64,000 nucleotides of DNA. Origin: Nitratidesulfovibrio sp. SRB-5. GTDB taxonomy: Bacteria; Desulfobacterota; Desulfovibrionia; Desulfovibrionales; Desulfovibrionaceae. Where the stretch lies: contig NZ_JAIOTY010000002.1 of assembly GCF_019931275.1 (NCBI RefSeq), forward strand, positions 764,131 through 828,130, written 5' to 3'. Made by a program: the position numbers and the translations under genes. Under the pieces are notes generated by a model that made no database searches, was not told where the DNA came from, and saw only the letters and a list, made by a program, of their open reading frames with translations. Below, piece after piece: positions 17,830-25,993 of the stretch; within the stretch, counting starts at the first letter, position 1; the number at the start of each line of letters is the position of its first letter.

Positions 17830-18417
17830 CTATTTCACGAAGGGCAGCAGCTTGCCGACGCGGGCGGGACGAACGGACTGCGCGCCGGGCGGGGGGGCAT
17901 CGGGCGCCAGATCGTCGCCCGCGCCAAGGCTGGCGGCGCGTCCCGTCCTGTTGGCATGGTCGGTCTTGCCGACCATGCTGGTCAGGTCGGCAAGTCCGGC
18001 CAGCGCGGTGCGCCCGGCATCATGGGCCGTGGCCAGCGCCGCCCCCAGGCCGAAGCCGGGCGCGGGCATGCCGTAGCGCGGCTCGCGGTCGTGCACGGTG
18101 CCGCAGGTGGCGCACTGCCACGTGTCTTCGTGCGCGGCCAGGCGTACCAGAACGCCATCGCGGTTGTAGCAGCTCTGGCAGAACGGTCCCTGCTTGATGT
18201 TGCCGGTGATCAGCCAATAGCAGAACCCGTCAAAGACAAGATTGCGCGACAGGTAGAGGATGTCCTCGAATTCCTGCACCTGCATTTTCAGCATGGTGTT
18301 TTCATCGCACAGGGAAACGTAGCGCGACTGCATTTCCATCAGTACGTGCCGTGCTTCCTCGGTCTTGCCTTTCATGAACAGGTCGTGGATTTCCTTGAAT
18401 CTGTAATAGTCGAGCAT
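17830..18417 (-). CDS. Coiled-coil/zinc-finger protein of unknown function
   Basis: 195 residues starting MLDYYRFKEIHDLFMKGKTEEARHVLMEMQSRYVSL, an amphipathic helical region likely to form a coiled coil, followed by a four-cysteine zinc site: FCQSC then WQCATC about 20 residues later. The C-terminal 80 residues are low in complexity and end VGKLLPFVK. I do not recognise a named family. It is probably cytoplasmic, with the helix plus zinc knuckle suggesting an adaptor. Start ATG 18417 is preceded by GCAGAGGTGCGGCC on the minus strand. Confidence 0.65.
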   Translation of the reverse strand: MLDYYRFKEIHDLFMKGKTEEARHVLMEMQSRYVSLCDENTMLKMQVQEFEDILYLSRNLVFDGFCYWLITGNIKQGPFCQSCYNRDGVLVRLAAHEDTWQCATCGTVHDREPRYGMPAPGFGLGAALATAHDAGRTALAGLADLTSMVGKTDHANRTGRAASLGAGDDLAPDAPPPGAQSVRPARVGKLLPFVK

Positions 18418-18625
18418 GGCCGCACCTCTGCGGGATGGGGAACCGGCGACCGGTCAGCCGCGGTACATGGTTCCCATCGGCAGTTCGGGGCGGAACTTTA
18501 GGCCGGGGTGCGTTGCCGCATGCGGGGGGGGCGGAAGCGTGAAGTGGAACAGCCCCAGGGGCTTTCTCCAAATTAGGATTTTTGTTCGTTGGCAAGGAAA
18601 ACGAGCCTGCCATGAGGGAGTGCCC

Positions 18626-18675
18626 TAGCCGTTTGGTGAGCGAAGCGAACCTTACGGATAGGGACCGCAACGCGT
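18626..18675 (-). repeat. Family B dispersed repeat, copy 3 (nested)
   Basis: The reverse complement of the 6294-6346 unit; AGCCGTT, GCGAACCTTACGGATAGGG and ACCGCAACGCG line up almost base for base. It lies inside one side of the family A element. Confidence 0.72.
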
Positions 18676-18713
18676 ACTCTTGCTGTATTCGACTGATATG
18701 GCAGGTGAAGTTT

Positions 18714-18789
18714 GACCGCGTTGCGCTCGATGCCCGTAAAGCTCGCAAGCTCGCTTAACGGGCACGCTGTGCGCCCTTCGGGTCGGTTA
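18714..18789 (-). repeat. Family C dispersed repeat, copy 3 (nested)
   Basis: In reverse complement it reads AACCGACCCGAAGGGCGCAC, AGCGTGCCCGTT, an inner GCGAGC...GCGAGC segment and ACGGGCATCGAG, matching the tandem copies at 1782-1930. It lies inside the other side of the family A element. Confidence 0.72.
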
Positions 18790-18823
18790 GCCAACGGACA
18801 AAAAAACAATTTGGGGCCAGTCC

Positions 18824-19483
18824 CTAGCGGGCGGCGCGCACCAACCGTTCCACCAACTGGCGCTGGGTCTGCTCGGCGGCTTCGATTGCCGCCGGGGCAA
18901 GGCCCGCGCCCAGGGCCACGGCGCGGCGCTTTTCGGCGGATACGAAGTCTTCCTTGCGGTGGGCGTCGTTGTTGATGACCAGCCGGGCACCCGCGGCGCG
19001 CGCGGTGATGGCCACATGGCCGTTGGACAGCGCGTGCGAGGGGCGGGTGGTTATTTCCAGCAGCACGCCGCGCTCGGCGGCGTAGGCAGCGTCTTCCGCA
19101 GTGAGCAGGCCGGGGTGGGCCAGCACGTCCGCCCCGCCTTCGATGGCGGCAAGATTGGTGCCCGTCTCCACCACATCGGCCAGCGACTGGCCATGCACCA
19201 CCACCAGTTGCGCGCCCAGCGCCCGTGCCTCCCTGATGGCGTCGGGGATGAGCGCCGGGGGCACGTGGGTCAGTTCCACCCCGGCAAAGACCTCTATGCC
19301 CGCGTACAGCCCGTACTGGCGGGCCATGGGCAGCACCTGGCGCAGGATGAGGTCCATGTTCGATCCGTCGGCATGGTCGGTGAGGGCCACCGCGCGATAC
19401 CCGGCAAGGCGCGCGAAGCGCACGGCGGTGGCGGGCGTCATGGAGGAGTCGCTGAAGCAGGTGTGCACGTGCAGGTCGATCAT
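18824..19483 (-). CDS. PHP-domain phosphoesterase-like protein
   Basis: 219 residues. The PHP metal-site motifs are visible: DLHVHTCFSDSSMTP at the N-terminus, ALTDHADGSNM, GVELTHVPP, VLAHPGL and VINNDAHRKEDF near the C-terminus. PHP proteins hydrolyse phosphoesters (histidinol phosphate, nucleotides or polymerase-linked products) with a multi-metal centre in the cytoplasm; this stand-alone type (YcdX-like) has no assigned substrate here. Start ATG 19483 (MIDLHVHT) was chosen because the metal motif must be at the extreme N-terminus. It is followed at once on its strand by the composite family A/B/C repeat. Confidence 0.8.
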   Translation of the reverse strand: MIDLHVHTCFSDSSMTPATAVRFARLAGYRAVALTDHADGSNMDLILRQVLPMARQYGLYAGIEVFAGVELTHVPPALIPDAIREARALGAQLVVVHGQSLADVVETGTNLAAIEGGADVLAHPGLLTAEDAAYAAERGVLLEITTRPSHALSNGHVAITARAAGARLVINNDAHRKEDFVSAEKRRAVALGAGLAPAAIEAAEQTQRQLVERLVRAAR

Positions 19484-20061
19484 GGGGTGGCTCCGGAAAT
19501 GGCGATGGGTGTCGGCGGGCGGGCATCCGCCGCGTGCTGGTGGGGTGCGGGGTACGCATGCGGGCGCGGGCGCAGGTTGGGCATGCTGGCCGTACGCGGT
19601 GGCCGCCCAGCTTTGCCCGGCTCTGCCCGATTTCATTCAGTCGCGTGGAAAATGGTGGGCCACCGGTACACCACGGGCGCAGCGGACGCAACCCGGTGCC
19701 GGTGCATCAAGGCGGGTGCCGGAGTCCGAGAGCAGAATCCGGGTGCGGGGTCCGGGGGCAGAATCCGGGTGCGGAAGGCGGGGGGACGAAGGCAGCAGGC
19801 GGGTGCAGGAGAGCAGGCCGGGGAGGCCTTTGGCAGGACGCATGGCCGCGCGACAGGCATGAACTACCGACGCAACCGGCGCGGCGACCAACGGACTGGC
19901 CGACACCGGCGACCTGCTGGCGCGCGAACGCCGCGTTCCGGCGGGATGCCGGATGGTCCGGATGGCCCGCGTGGATTAGGTGCCCGGATGGTCCGCGTGG
20001 CCCCAATGACAACGGCAGCCCGGAAGGCGGCTGCCACCCGGCGGTGGGGGCGCCCGCAGCG
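19484..20061. other. 578-base gap with 26-27-bp direct repeats, no gene seen
   Basis: Units at 19714-19740 and 19741-19766 (GGGTGCSGGRGTCCG...GCAGAATCC) are followed by a partial third. Open frames here are compositional and share nothing with known families. No terminator is seen after the nuclease-domain gene at 20062. Confidence 0.5.
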
Positions 20062-20790
20062 CTACATGCGGTACTTGGTTTCCGGGTCCAGCGAGCGCAG
20101 CAGTTCCGCCAGTTGCTCTTCCAGATCGTGCTGATCGCGCGGGCGATTCGTTATCTGGTCTGCCGACGGATCAGTGGCCTGGTCGGCCTTGTGCTTCGCG
20201 GCGCGTTGATCTTCCATGGCCTCGCGGACGCGGGAAATCTGCTCCACGTTGATGGGGCTGCCCGCTTCGCCGTCGGCCCACGGGGGCTGGCCCGCCCTGC
20301 GGCGCACGTCGCGCCGGGCGGTTTCCTCTCGGGCCATGGCCGACGCGGCGTCGGTGGGGCGGCGGGCGGCGTTTTCGTCCATGTTGGGGCGCAGGCGGTC
20401 TTCAGCGGCGCGGCGCAGTACGTCCTCGCTGACGAAGATGGGCACGTCGGCCCGCAGGGCCAGGGCAATGGCGTCGGAGGGGCGACAGTCCACGCGGGTG
20501 CGAGAACCGTTCAGCAGGATGTCCAGTTCGGCGAAGTAGGTGCCGTCGCGCAGGTCCACCACGTCCACGGCCACCAGTTGCGCCCCCAGCGAACGCAGGG
20601 TGTTCAGCAGCAGGTCGTGGGTGAGCGGGCGCGGCACGTCCACGCTGTTGAGCGCTATGGAGATGGCCATGGCTTCCATGGCCCCTATCCAGATGGGCAG
20701 CAGTTCCTCCCCGGCCTCTCGGCGCAGGACGAGGATCGGCGCCTTGGTGGCGTCGTCCAGCGACAGCCCCACGACCTTCATTTCTATCAT
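20062..20790 (-). CDS. Bifunctional nuclease (BFN, DUF151) domain protein
   Basis: 242 residues. The N-terminal 150 residues match the BFN domain: MIEMKVVGLSLDDATKAPILVLRREAGEELLPIWIGAMEAMAI, then RPLTHDLLLNTL, ELDILLNGSRTRVDCRPSDAIALALRADVPIFVSEDVL. Family members have been reported with DNase/RNase activity or act in stress responses; the physiological role is unclear. The remaining 90 residues are charged and helical (UVR-like RVREAMEDQRAAKH and DLEEQLAELLRSLDPETKYRM). Start ATG 20790 is used; an open extension upstream is encoded by 9-bp repeats (GPAGPANPG) and is rejected. It lies downstream of miaB on the same strand. Confidence 0.85.
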   Translation of the reverse strand: MIEMKVVGLSLDDATKAPILVLRREAGEELLPIWIGAMEAMAISIALNSVDVPRPLTHDLLLNTLRSLGAQLVAVDVVDLRDGTYFAELDILLNGSRTRVDCRPSDAIALALRADVPIFVSEDVLRRAAEDRLRPNMDENAARRPTDAASAMAREETARRDVRRRAGQPPWADGEAGSPINVEQISRVREAMEDQRAAKHKADQATDPSADQITNRPRDQHDLEEQLAELLRSLDPETKYRM

Positions 20791-20830
20791 GGGATACCTG
20801 CCTGTGCGCCCCTGCGGGCGTTTTCGCATG

Positions 20831-20992
20831 GTGCCCGGATTTGCCGGACCTGCCGGACCTGCCGGATTTGCCGGATATGCCGGACTTGGCTGATCTGCCG
20901 TATCTGCCAGACCTGCCCGGTCAGTCCGATTTGCCCGGCCAGCCCGATCCGTCTGATCTGCCCGTTCGGCCTGACCGGCCTGACCAGTCCGG
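20831..20992. repeat. 9-bp tandem repeat between miaB and the BFN-domain gene
   Basis: About 18 degenerate units of the type TTTGCCGGA / CCTGCCGGA run in register through most of the 242-base intergenic region. Because the unit is three codons long, it stays open on both strands and can mimic a coding extension. Confidence 0.75.
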
Positions 20993-21032
20993 CCAGTGCG
21001 GCCTTGCGGGCCGATGCGGCGCCGGAAGCGGA

Positions 21033-22478
21033 TCATGCCCGCAATACTCCGCGCAGCGAATGCTTCTTGGCCTCCACGATGGTCACCGGCACGATCCGGC
21101 CCAGCCAGCCTTCCGGGCCGCCCTCCGCACGGGGGGGCATCACCACGTTGACGGCCTGGCCGTAGGGGTCGCGCCCCTGCCAGCTTTCGCCGCCGGGAGT
21201 GCCCGTGGCGCCGTCATGCACGCCCTCGTGCGATTCCGGGGTGGCCATGCCGGGCTTGCGACTCATGCCGTCCAGTAGCACCATTGTGTGCAACCCTACC
21301 ATGTTCCGCAAGCACTGTTCAGTATAATCATTCTGCCATTCCTGCAGACGGGCCAGGCGGGCGGCCTTTTCGGCGGCGTCCAGCTTGCCGGGCAGCATTT
21401 CCGCGCGGGTGCCCGGCCTGTCGGAGTAGCAGAACGAGAAGCTGGCGGCAAAGCCCACGGCCCGCATGGCGGACAGGGTGTCCTCGAAGTCCTGCTCCGT
21501 CTCGCCGGGAAAGCCCACGATGATGTCGGTGGAAAGCTGGATGTCTGGGCGGGCCGCCTTCAGCCGGTGCACGATGTCCATGTACCGGGCCATGTCGTAC
21601 TTGCGGCCCATGGCCTTCAGGATGCGGTCCGACCCGGATTGCATGGGCAGGTGCAGGCGCGGGCACAGGTTGTCCAGCGTGCCGAAGGCGTCGATGACCT
21701 CCGGCGCTATGTCCTTGGGGTGCGGCGTGACGAAGCGCAGCCGGGCCAGCCCGGGCAGGGCGGCCACGCGGTGCAGCAACTCGGCGAAGGTCACGGCCTT
21801 GCCGTCACCCGCCGCCGTCGCCATGGTCGCCTGGCGGGCGGCTTCCGCGTCCTGCCCGTAGGAATTGACGTTCTGGCCGAGCAGGGTGATTTCCTTCGCG
21901 CCGCGCTCCACCAGTTCCGCGCATTCGCGCACCACCGCGTCCGCCGCGCGCGACTTCTGGCGGCCCCGCGTGTACGGCACGATGCAGTAGGCGCAGAAGT
22001 TGTCGCAGCCCTGCATGATGTTCACGAAGGCGGAAGGCGGCACCGGCCCGGCGTCCAGTTGGGCGTCGCGCTCGGGGTATTCCTCGGAAAAGTCCAGCAG
22101 CGAGAGGCGCAGGCCCGGCTCGGCGCACAGCCGTTCGATGGCCTGCGGAGCCATGGACGAGCCGTCGCCGCCGAACACCAGTCGCACCTGCGGAAAACGG
22201 GTGAAGAACCCGGAGCCGATCTGCTGGGCCACGCAGCCGCCCACCACGGCAAAGGCGTCGGGCAACTTGCGGGTGGCCTGGCGGATGCGCCCGAGCACGC
22301 TGTAGACCTTCTGCTCCGGCTTGTCGCGCACCGAGCAGGTGTTGACGATGTTCACGCGGGCCTTGCCCAGGGGGGCTTCGGTGAAGCCGCGCGCCACAAG
22401 GGCTCTGGACAGCCAGTCGGAATCGTTGACGTTCATCTGGCAGCCAAAGGTCAGGATATGAAATGTACGGTCGCTCAT
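21033..22478 (-). CDS. miaB: tRNA-2-methylthio-N6-dimethylallyladenosine synthase MiaB
   Basis: MiaB is a radical-SAM, two-cluster enzyme that methylthiolates i6A37 of tRNAs reading UNN codons. The 481-residue protein has the UPF0004 cysteines (TFGCQMNVNDSD with Cys13, NTCSVRDKPEQK, GGCVAQQ), the radical-SAM triad GCDNFCAYCIVPYTRGR, and a C-terminal TRAM-like segment (TMVLLDGMSRK ... VNVVMPP ... RIVPVTIVEAKKHSLRG). The TRAM part has an insert (PGMATPESHEGVHDGATGTPGGE). Start ATG 22478. The BFN-domain gene follows on the same strand after a repeat-filled gap. Confidence 0.95.
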   Translation of the reverse strand: MSDRTFHILTFGCQMNVNDSDWLSRALVARGFTEAPLGKARVNIVNTCSVRDKPEQKVYSVLGRIRQATRKLPDAFAVVGGCVAQQIGSGFFTRFPQVRLVFGGDGSSMAPQAIERLCAEPGLRLSLLDFSEEYPERDAQLDAGPVPPSAFVNIMQGCDNFCAYCIVPYTRGRQKSRAADAVVRECAELVERGAKEITLLGQNVNSYGQDAEAARQATMATAAGDGKAVTFAELLHRVAALPGLARLRFVTPHPKDIAPEVIDAFGTLDNLCPRLHLPMQSGSDRILKAMGRKYDMARYMDIVHRLKAARPDIQLSTDIIVGFPGETEQDFEDTLSAMRAVGFAASFSFCYSDRPGTRAEMLPGKLDAAEKAARLARLQEWQNDYTEQCLRNMVGLHTMVLLDGMSRKPGMATPESHEGVHDGATGTPGGESWQGRDPYGQAVNVVMPPRAEGGPEGWLGRIVPVTIVEAKKHSLRGVLRA

Positions 22479-22553
22479 GGTCCGGTGGTATGCTGATGGA
22501 ATGCCGGGACGCGCCCGGCACGGGTGGTTGAAAAGAGTGGCGGCGGTGCGGGG

Positions 22554-22847
22554 CTATTCGGCGCCCTTGCCGTCGGCGGATGTCCGGGCCTGTTCGTGCC
22601 CCGGCTGCATGCCCTGCGACGGCGTTTGTTCTGTCCGGGCATGTTCTGCCCGCTTGCGTGCATCCTCGCGGCCGCTGTGTTCGCCCGCCAGGTAGAACAG
22701 GGCGATGGGGGCGATCAGGCAGGCCACGCACCACAGCAGGGGGTTGCGGCCCTGCCGCCGGGCCAGTATCGCCGCGCCAACGCCCACGCACGCCCAGATG
22801 AGCGCCATGTAGACGTAGCCGGAAGTGGTGAAGTCCAGTTCAAGCAT
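22554..22847 (-). CDS. Small two-helix membrane protein, unknown function
   Basis: 97 residues: MLELDFTTSGYVYMALIWACVGVGAAILARRQGRNPLLWCVACLIAPIALFYLAGEHSGREDARKR. There are two hydrophobic helices (about residues 10-28 and 36-54) separated by a basic RRQGRN turn, so both ends should face the same side, followed by a polar, charged tail. No family recognised. Start ATG 22847 is chosen because the hydrophobic segment begins shortly after; upstream open sequence looks non-coding. It lies 75 bases upstream of miaB on the same strand and is divergent from the HMA-like gene. Confidence 0.6.
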   Translation of the reverse strand: MLELDFTTSGYVYMALIWACVGVGAAILARRQGRNPLLWCVACLIAPIALFYLAGEHSGREDARKRAEHARTEQTPSQGMQPGHEQARTSADGKGAE

Positions 22848-22994
22848 GGGCTGCGGGGGTTGGGGTGCGGGGAAGGGCGAAAGGCCGTCCCCGTGTCTGC
22901 CGTTTGGCGACTGCCGGGGAACATTGGCGAAACATCGCCACGGCTCGGCAGTCCCTTGAGGTAAGGCATTCATGGGGGGTGCGCAAGGGGGCAA

Positions 22995-23015
22995 ATCCTA
23001 CTTGCATAGTAGGAT
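22995..23015. promoter_or_regulatory. Palindromic operator overlapping the -35 of the HMA-like gene
   Basis: ATCCTACT and AGTAGGAT form perfect 8-bp arms around TGCAT. The -35 hexamer at 23002-23007 lies at its centre, the classical position for a repressor. The regulator is unknown. Confidence 0.65.
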
Positions 23016-23029
23016 AAAAGCGGTATAGT
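23002..23029 (+). promoter_or_regulatory. Sigma-70-type promoter of the HMA-like gene
   Basis: TTGCAT and TATAGT are spaced by 16 bases; the -10 matches consensus at five of six positions. Transcription would begin about 100 bases before the ATG at 23138. Confidence 0.6.
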
Positions 23030-23137
23030 CTCGGCATTGAAGACGAAGTGTCGTCGCGCGCCGGTGACTTCCCCGGCGTTTCCCTTCACATCGTGCGCCG
23101 CGTCTGCGGCATGCCGCCCACGCGGGGAGGATTTCCC

Positions 23138-23347
23138 ATGAAAAAGTACAAGGTGAAGGGGCTGCAAAGCCCGGACTGCGCCGCCACCGTGACCACTTCC
23201 ATCCAGACCAAGGCCGGGATCGAGGAAGTGAACGTGAACCTGGCCACCGGCGAAATCACCTACGGTCCGGCGGTGTGCGTGGATACGCGCATGCTGCGCG
23301 AAGCCGTGGAAAGCGCCGGGTACACGCTGGAGGAAGAAGAGGCGTAG
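23138..23347 (+). CDS. Heavy-metal-associated (HMA) fold protein lacking the CxxC motif
   Basis: 69 residues with the ferredoxin-like HMA pattern: MKKYKVKGLQSPDCAATVTTSIQTKAGIEEVNVNLATGEITYGPAVCVDTRMLREAVESAGYTL. The metal loop, normally MxCxxC, reads SPDCAATV with a single cysteine; a second cysteine occurs only at residue 46 (AVCVD). It may bind metal through one thiol, act as a dimer, or have lost metal binding. Start ATG 23138 has GGGGAGG eight bases upstream. A strong hairpin terminator follows. The palindromic operator upstream suggests control by a dedicated regulator. Confidence 0.8.
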   Translation: MKKYKVKGLQSPDCAATVTTSIQTKAGIEEVNVNLATGEITYGPAVCVDTRMLREAVESAGYTLEEEEA

Positions 23348-23408
23348 CCGCATCCACGCGCGGTGCGCGCCGGATGGCGGGCACCACGGTGCAGGTTTTG
23401 CTTCGCAT

Positions 23409-23440
23409 GAAGGGGCGGGGGCACAGGCCCCCGCCCCTTC
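23409..23440. terminator. Bidirectional GC hairpin between convergent genes
   Basis: The stem GAAGGGGCGGGGGC...GCCCCCGCCCCTTC (14 bp, loop ACAG) stands between the ends of the HMA-like gene and the transferase gene. U-runs are poor on both strands. Confidence 0.65.
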
Positions 23441-23498
23441 GATCATTTGCGGAAACGCGGAGCGGCGTCGTGGCCGCACGCAGCCGTGGCGGCTACTG

Positions 23499-24545
23499 CT
23501 ACTGGGCCGCCTGTTCCGCCTGCTCCGGCTGTTCCGGCTGTTCTGTCGGCTCGGCAGGCTCGGGGCCATCCTTGACCAGCTGATAGTAGGGCAGGATGTC
23601 CGCCCCGAAACTGAGCTTGAACCAGCCCCGGCGGGGGCTGTTCACCCCTTCCAGGTCCACTTCGGTCACGCCCGCGCGGGCCAGCTGGCCGAAGGCATCC
23701 CACAGTACGGCGGTGCCGCAGGGGGTGTTGCGCAGGTGTGGGTCGCCCGCGCCGAACAGGTAGTAGGCGCGCTTGCTGTCCATGCCGAACAGGGCCATGG
23801 CCGCCAGTTCGCCTTCCGGGGTGCGGGTGGCGAACAGTCGCCCGAAGCCGCCCGCCAGCACGGCGGCGGCCAGGTCGCGCAGTTCGTCCAGCCGTTCCCG
23901 CTCCACCTCAATGCCCTGGCGGCCCATGGTCAGGGCGTAGAAGGCGGAAAGGTCTTCGGGGGTTGCGTCTTCGGTGGTGCGCACGCCGGTCTTCAGGGCC
24001 TTGCGCACTTCCTGGCGGCGCGAATAGGAAATTTCCGGAAACAACGGCACGTCTTCCGGCGCGGCGGCATCGGCAAAGCCCGCCAGGCTGGTGTAGGCGG
24101 TGTAGCGCACGTCGGCCACGTAACGGGGGGCGTCGTCCCTGCCGTAGTTGTGCCACAGGAAGGGCCGGATGTCGGTGACCTGGGGCGACAGGGCCAGTTC
24201 CACCCGCGCGTAGCGGCGCGACAGGGCGGCGGCCACGTCCGTGGCGATCTCGAACCGCTCGGACAACACCGTGGAGCGGTTCTGCTTGTTGGCGGGCGGG
24301 GCGAACAGGATGCCGTTGTGGATGACGAAATCATGCTGCACGGCGCACGATCCGTCCGCCGATTCGGTAACGGCCACGGCGGCGCGGCGTTCGTTGCCGT
24401 TCATGCACCAGTACAGGCGGCTGGGCTGGCGCACGGCAGCCAGGTACGCGGACAGCGAGAAGATGGTGCCGTTGGGGGATGCCTCGACAAAGGCGTCCCA
24501 CTGGGCGCCGGGGGTGGTCTCTTCGAGACGGTATTGCGTGGTCAC
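23499..24545 (-). CDS. FemAB/GNAT-like acyltransferase
   Basis: 348 residues. The two-lobed GNAT organisation of FemAB/BioF2-like (Acetyltransf_6) proteins is visible: WDAFVEASPNGTIFSLSAYLAAV, the central FPEISYSRRQEVRKALKTGVRTTEDATPEDLSAFYALTMGRQGI, and LAAMALFGMDSKRAYYLFGAGDP. The diagnostic C-terminal GVNSPRRGWFKLSFGADILPYYQLVKD follows. Such enzymes transfer amino acids from tRNA or acyl groups to wall, lipid or polysaccharide acceptors; the substrate here is unknown. Start GTG 24545 has GGAG upstream. The tail PEPAEPTEQPEQPEQAEQ is encoded by a 9-bp repeat. Confidence 0.75.
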   Translation of the reverse strand: MTTQYRLEETTPGAQWDAFVEASPNGTIFSLSAYLAAVRQPSRLYWCMNGNERRAAVAVTESADGSCAVQHDFVIHNGILFAPPANKQNRSTVLSERFEIATDVAAALSRRYARVELALSPQVTDIRPFLWHNYGRDDAPRYVADVRYTAYTSLAGFADAAAPEDVPLFPEISYSRRQEVRKALKTGVRTTEDATPEDLSAFYALTMGRQGIEVERERLDELRDLAAAVLAGGFGRLFATRTPEGELAAMALFGMDSKRAYYLFGAGDPHLRNTPCGTAVLWDAFGQLARAGVTEVDLEGVNSPRRGWFKLSFGADILPYYQLVKDGPEPAEPTEQPEQPEQAEQAAQ

Positions 24546-24783
24546 GGGGGCTCCGTTGAGTGGCGCGGGAAGGCAGCCGGGCCGCGCGCAACGCGCGGCG
24601 CACCGGTGGGCGCGGGAGCGTTGCCCGCAGCCGGGCGAAAAATGACACCGCTGCGCCCCGCCGTCAATATGCGGGACCGCTCGTGCCGGAAGGCACAAGG
24701 TGGGCGGCGAAGTGGGGCGGCGCGGGAAACTTCCGGCACCGAGTGAAATCCGGTGACCTGCGCCGGGGCGACTGGCGCAAGAG

Positions 24784-24892
24784 GGATTTTTGTCTTCTGC
24801 CGAGGAAGAACGCCTTTTTATGGAGGGAACGTACTCTTGTTGTACGTGACCGGAGTAAAAAGGCGGTCTGACGACGGCAGAGGCAAAAAGCC
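24784..24892. repeat. Family A cruciform element, copy 3
   Basis: The outer arms GGATTTTTG...CTGCCG and CGGCAG...CAAAAAGCC pair. The inner 10-bp perfect arms are CGCCTTTTTA (24811-24820) and TAAAAAGGCG (24856-24865). The apical hairpin is GTAC-TCTTGTT-GTAC (24831-24845). The element ends 15 bases downstream of the amrB stop on the minus strand. It occupies the middle of the 362-base gap 24546-24907; the rest of the gap shows nothing else. Confidence 0.75.
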
Positions 24893-24907
24893 CCTTGCGC
24901 CTACTGG

Positions 24908-25756
24908 TTACGCAACAAGAACCCCCGCATACCCCACCACCCGCTGCATATCCCCGCTGACTTCGCCAGAGGTGGCATAGGCCACCACCCGCGCGGTCTG
25001 GGCGCCCAGGTCCAGCGCGGCCAGCAGCCCCAGGGTGGCGGGCAGCACCCCGCACATGGAGATGCCCCGGTCGCGCACGGTGGCGTACAGGCCGAGGGGG
25101 TCCAGCGCCTCGATGCGCGCCAGGGCCAGGCGGTCCAGCCGGGCGGCATCGGCATGGGTGACATAGTGGCTCATGTCCGACGACACCACCATGGCCACCC
25201 GCCGTCCGGCGGCCTCGAGGCGGCGCAGAGCCCCGGCAAGTGCCTGCGCGGCCTCGCGCAGGGCCTGGGGGTGCGGCTCCGCCACGGCCACGGGCACGAT
25301 GGCAAGGTCGGGCGTGTATTCCTGCAGGAAGGGCAGGACCACCTCTATGGAGTGCTCGCGCATGTGGGCGGCGGTGTCGCGGGTGAAGCCCGCGTCCGAT
25401 TCGGCCAGGGTGTCCGCCAGTTCCTCGTCCACGGGCACCGGGCCGAGAGGGGTGTGCCAGTGGCCGCCCGGCCAGACGGACAGCGGCGCGCCAAGCCCGG
25501 TGTGGTTGGGGCCCAGCAGCACGATGGTGTCGGGCAGGTTGGCCGCGCCCAGGGTCTGTCCGGTCACCTCGCCGGAATAGACGTAGCCCGCGTGGGGCAC
25601 CATGGCCAGCAGGGTGGGGGCTGCCTCGCGCGGGGCGGCGGCAAGGTGTTCGCGCACGGTGTGGCGCAGCAGGTCGGGATCGTCCGGGTAGAACATGCCC
25701 GCCACCACGGGGTTGCGGTCGATGGCGTGTCCGGTGTCCAGATGCCTGTCGTGCAT
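24908..25756 (-). CDS. amrB: AmmeMemoRadiSam system protein B (MEMO1 family)
   Basis: 282 residues matching the MEMO1/LigB-like fold: PVVAGMFYPDDPDLL at the N-terminus, MVPHAGYVYSGEVTG, VLLGPNHTGLG, REHSIEVVLPFLQ and MVVSSDMSHYVTHADA. AmrB occurs with a radical-SAM protein (AmrS) and an AMMECR1-domain protein (AmrA) in many anaerobes. Neither partner is next to it here, so the gene is dispersed from its system or its partners are elsewhere. Start ATG 25756 has AGGAGG five bases upstream. Chemical role of the family is not firmly established. Confidence 0.85.
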   Translation of the reverse strand: MHDRHLDTGHAIDRNPVVAGMFYPDDPDLLRHTVREHLAAAPREAAPTLLAMVPHAGYVYSGEVTGQTLGAANLPDTIVLLGPNHTGLGAPLSVWPGGHWHTPLGPVPVDEELADTLAESDAGFTRDTAAHMREHSIEVVLPFLQEYTPDLAIVPVAVAEPHPQALREAAQALAGALRRLEAAGRRVAMVVSSDMSHYVTHADAARLDRLALARIEALDPLGLYATVRDRGISMCGVLPATLGLLAALDLGAQTARVVAYATSGEVSGDMQRVVGYAGVLVA

Positions 25757-25993
25757 GGTGGCCTCCTGCGGGTAACGGCGGACAGGGTGGAAAGGGCGTA
25801 AAGGGCGGAAAAGGGGAAACGCGGCCAGCCCGGTGGGAATGTCCGGGGCTGGTCGGGCACGCCGCACGGACACGGAACCACGCCCATGGGTCCGTACCAT
25901 CCCTATGCCAGATGCGCGGAAAAACGGAAACAGCGGAGATGCGGCAGCGCCCGGCGTCGGGCGCGCCTTGCGGCGGACAGGCCGTGCCCGTGC

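Larger units (their letters stand above)
18568..18814. repeat. Family A cruciform element, copy 2, interrupted by families B and C
   Basis: The outer arms begin CCAAATT at 18568 and end AATTTGG at 18814, with TTCGTTGGC (18585-18593) facing GCCAACGGA (18790-18798). The inner arms are CCTGCCAT (18606-18613) and ATGGCAGG (18697-18704), and the core is GTAC-TCTTGCT-GTAT (18674-18688). Compared with the intact copy at 32771-32901, extra DNA is present at about 18620-18672 (family B) and 18714-18789 (family C). The element ends nine bases before the stop codon of the PHP gene. It fills most of the 406-base gap 18418-18823. Confidence 0.72.

Noticed and set aside
20791-21036. N-terminal extension of the BFN-domain protein
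   Set aside because: It is encoded by 9-bp repeats and overlaps the end of miaB; the domain begins exactly at the ATG at 20790.
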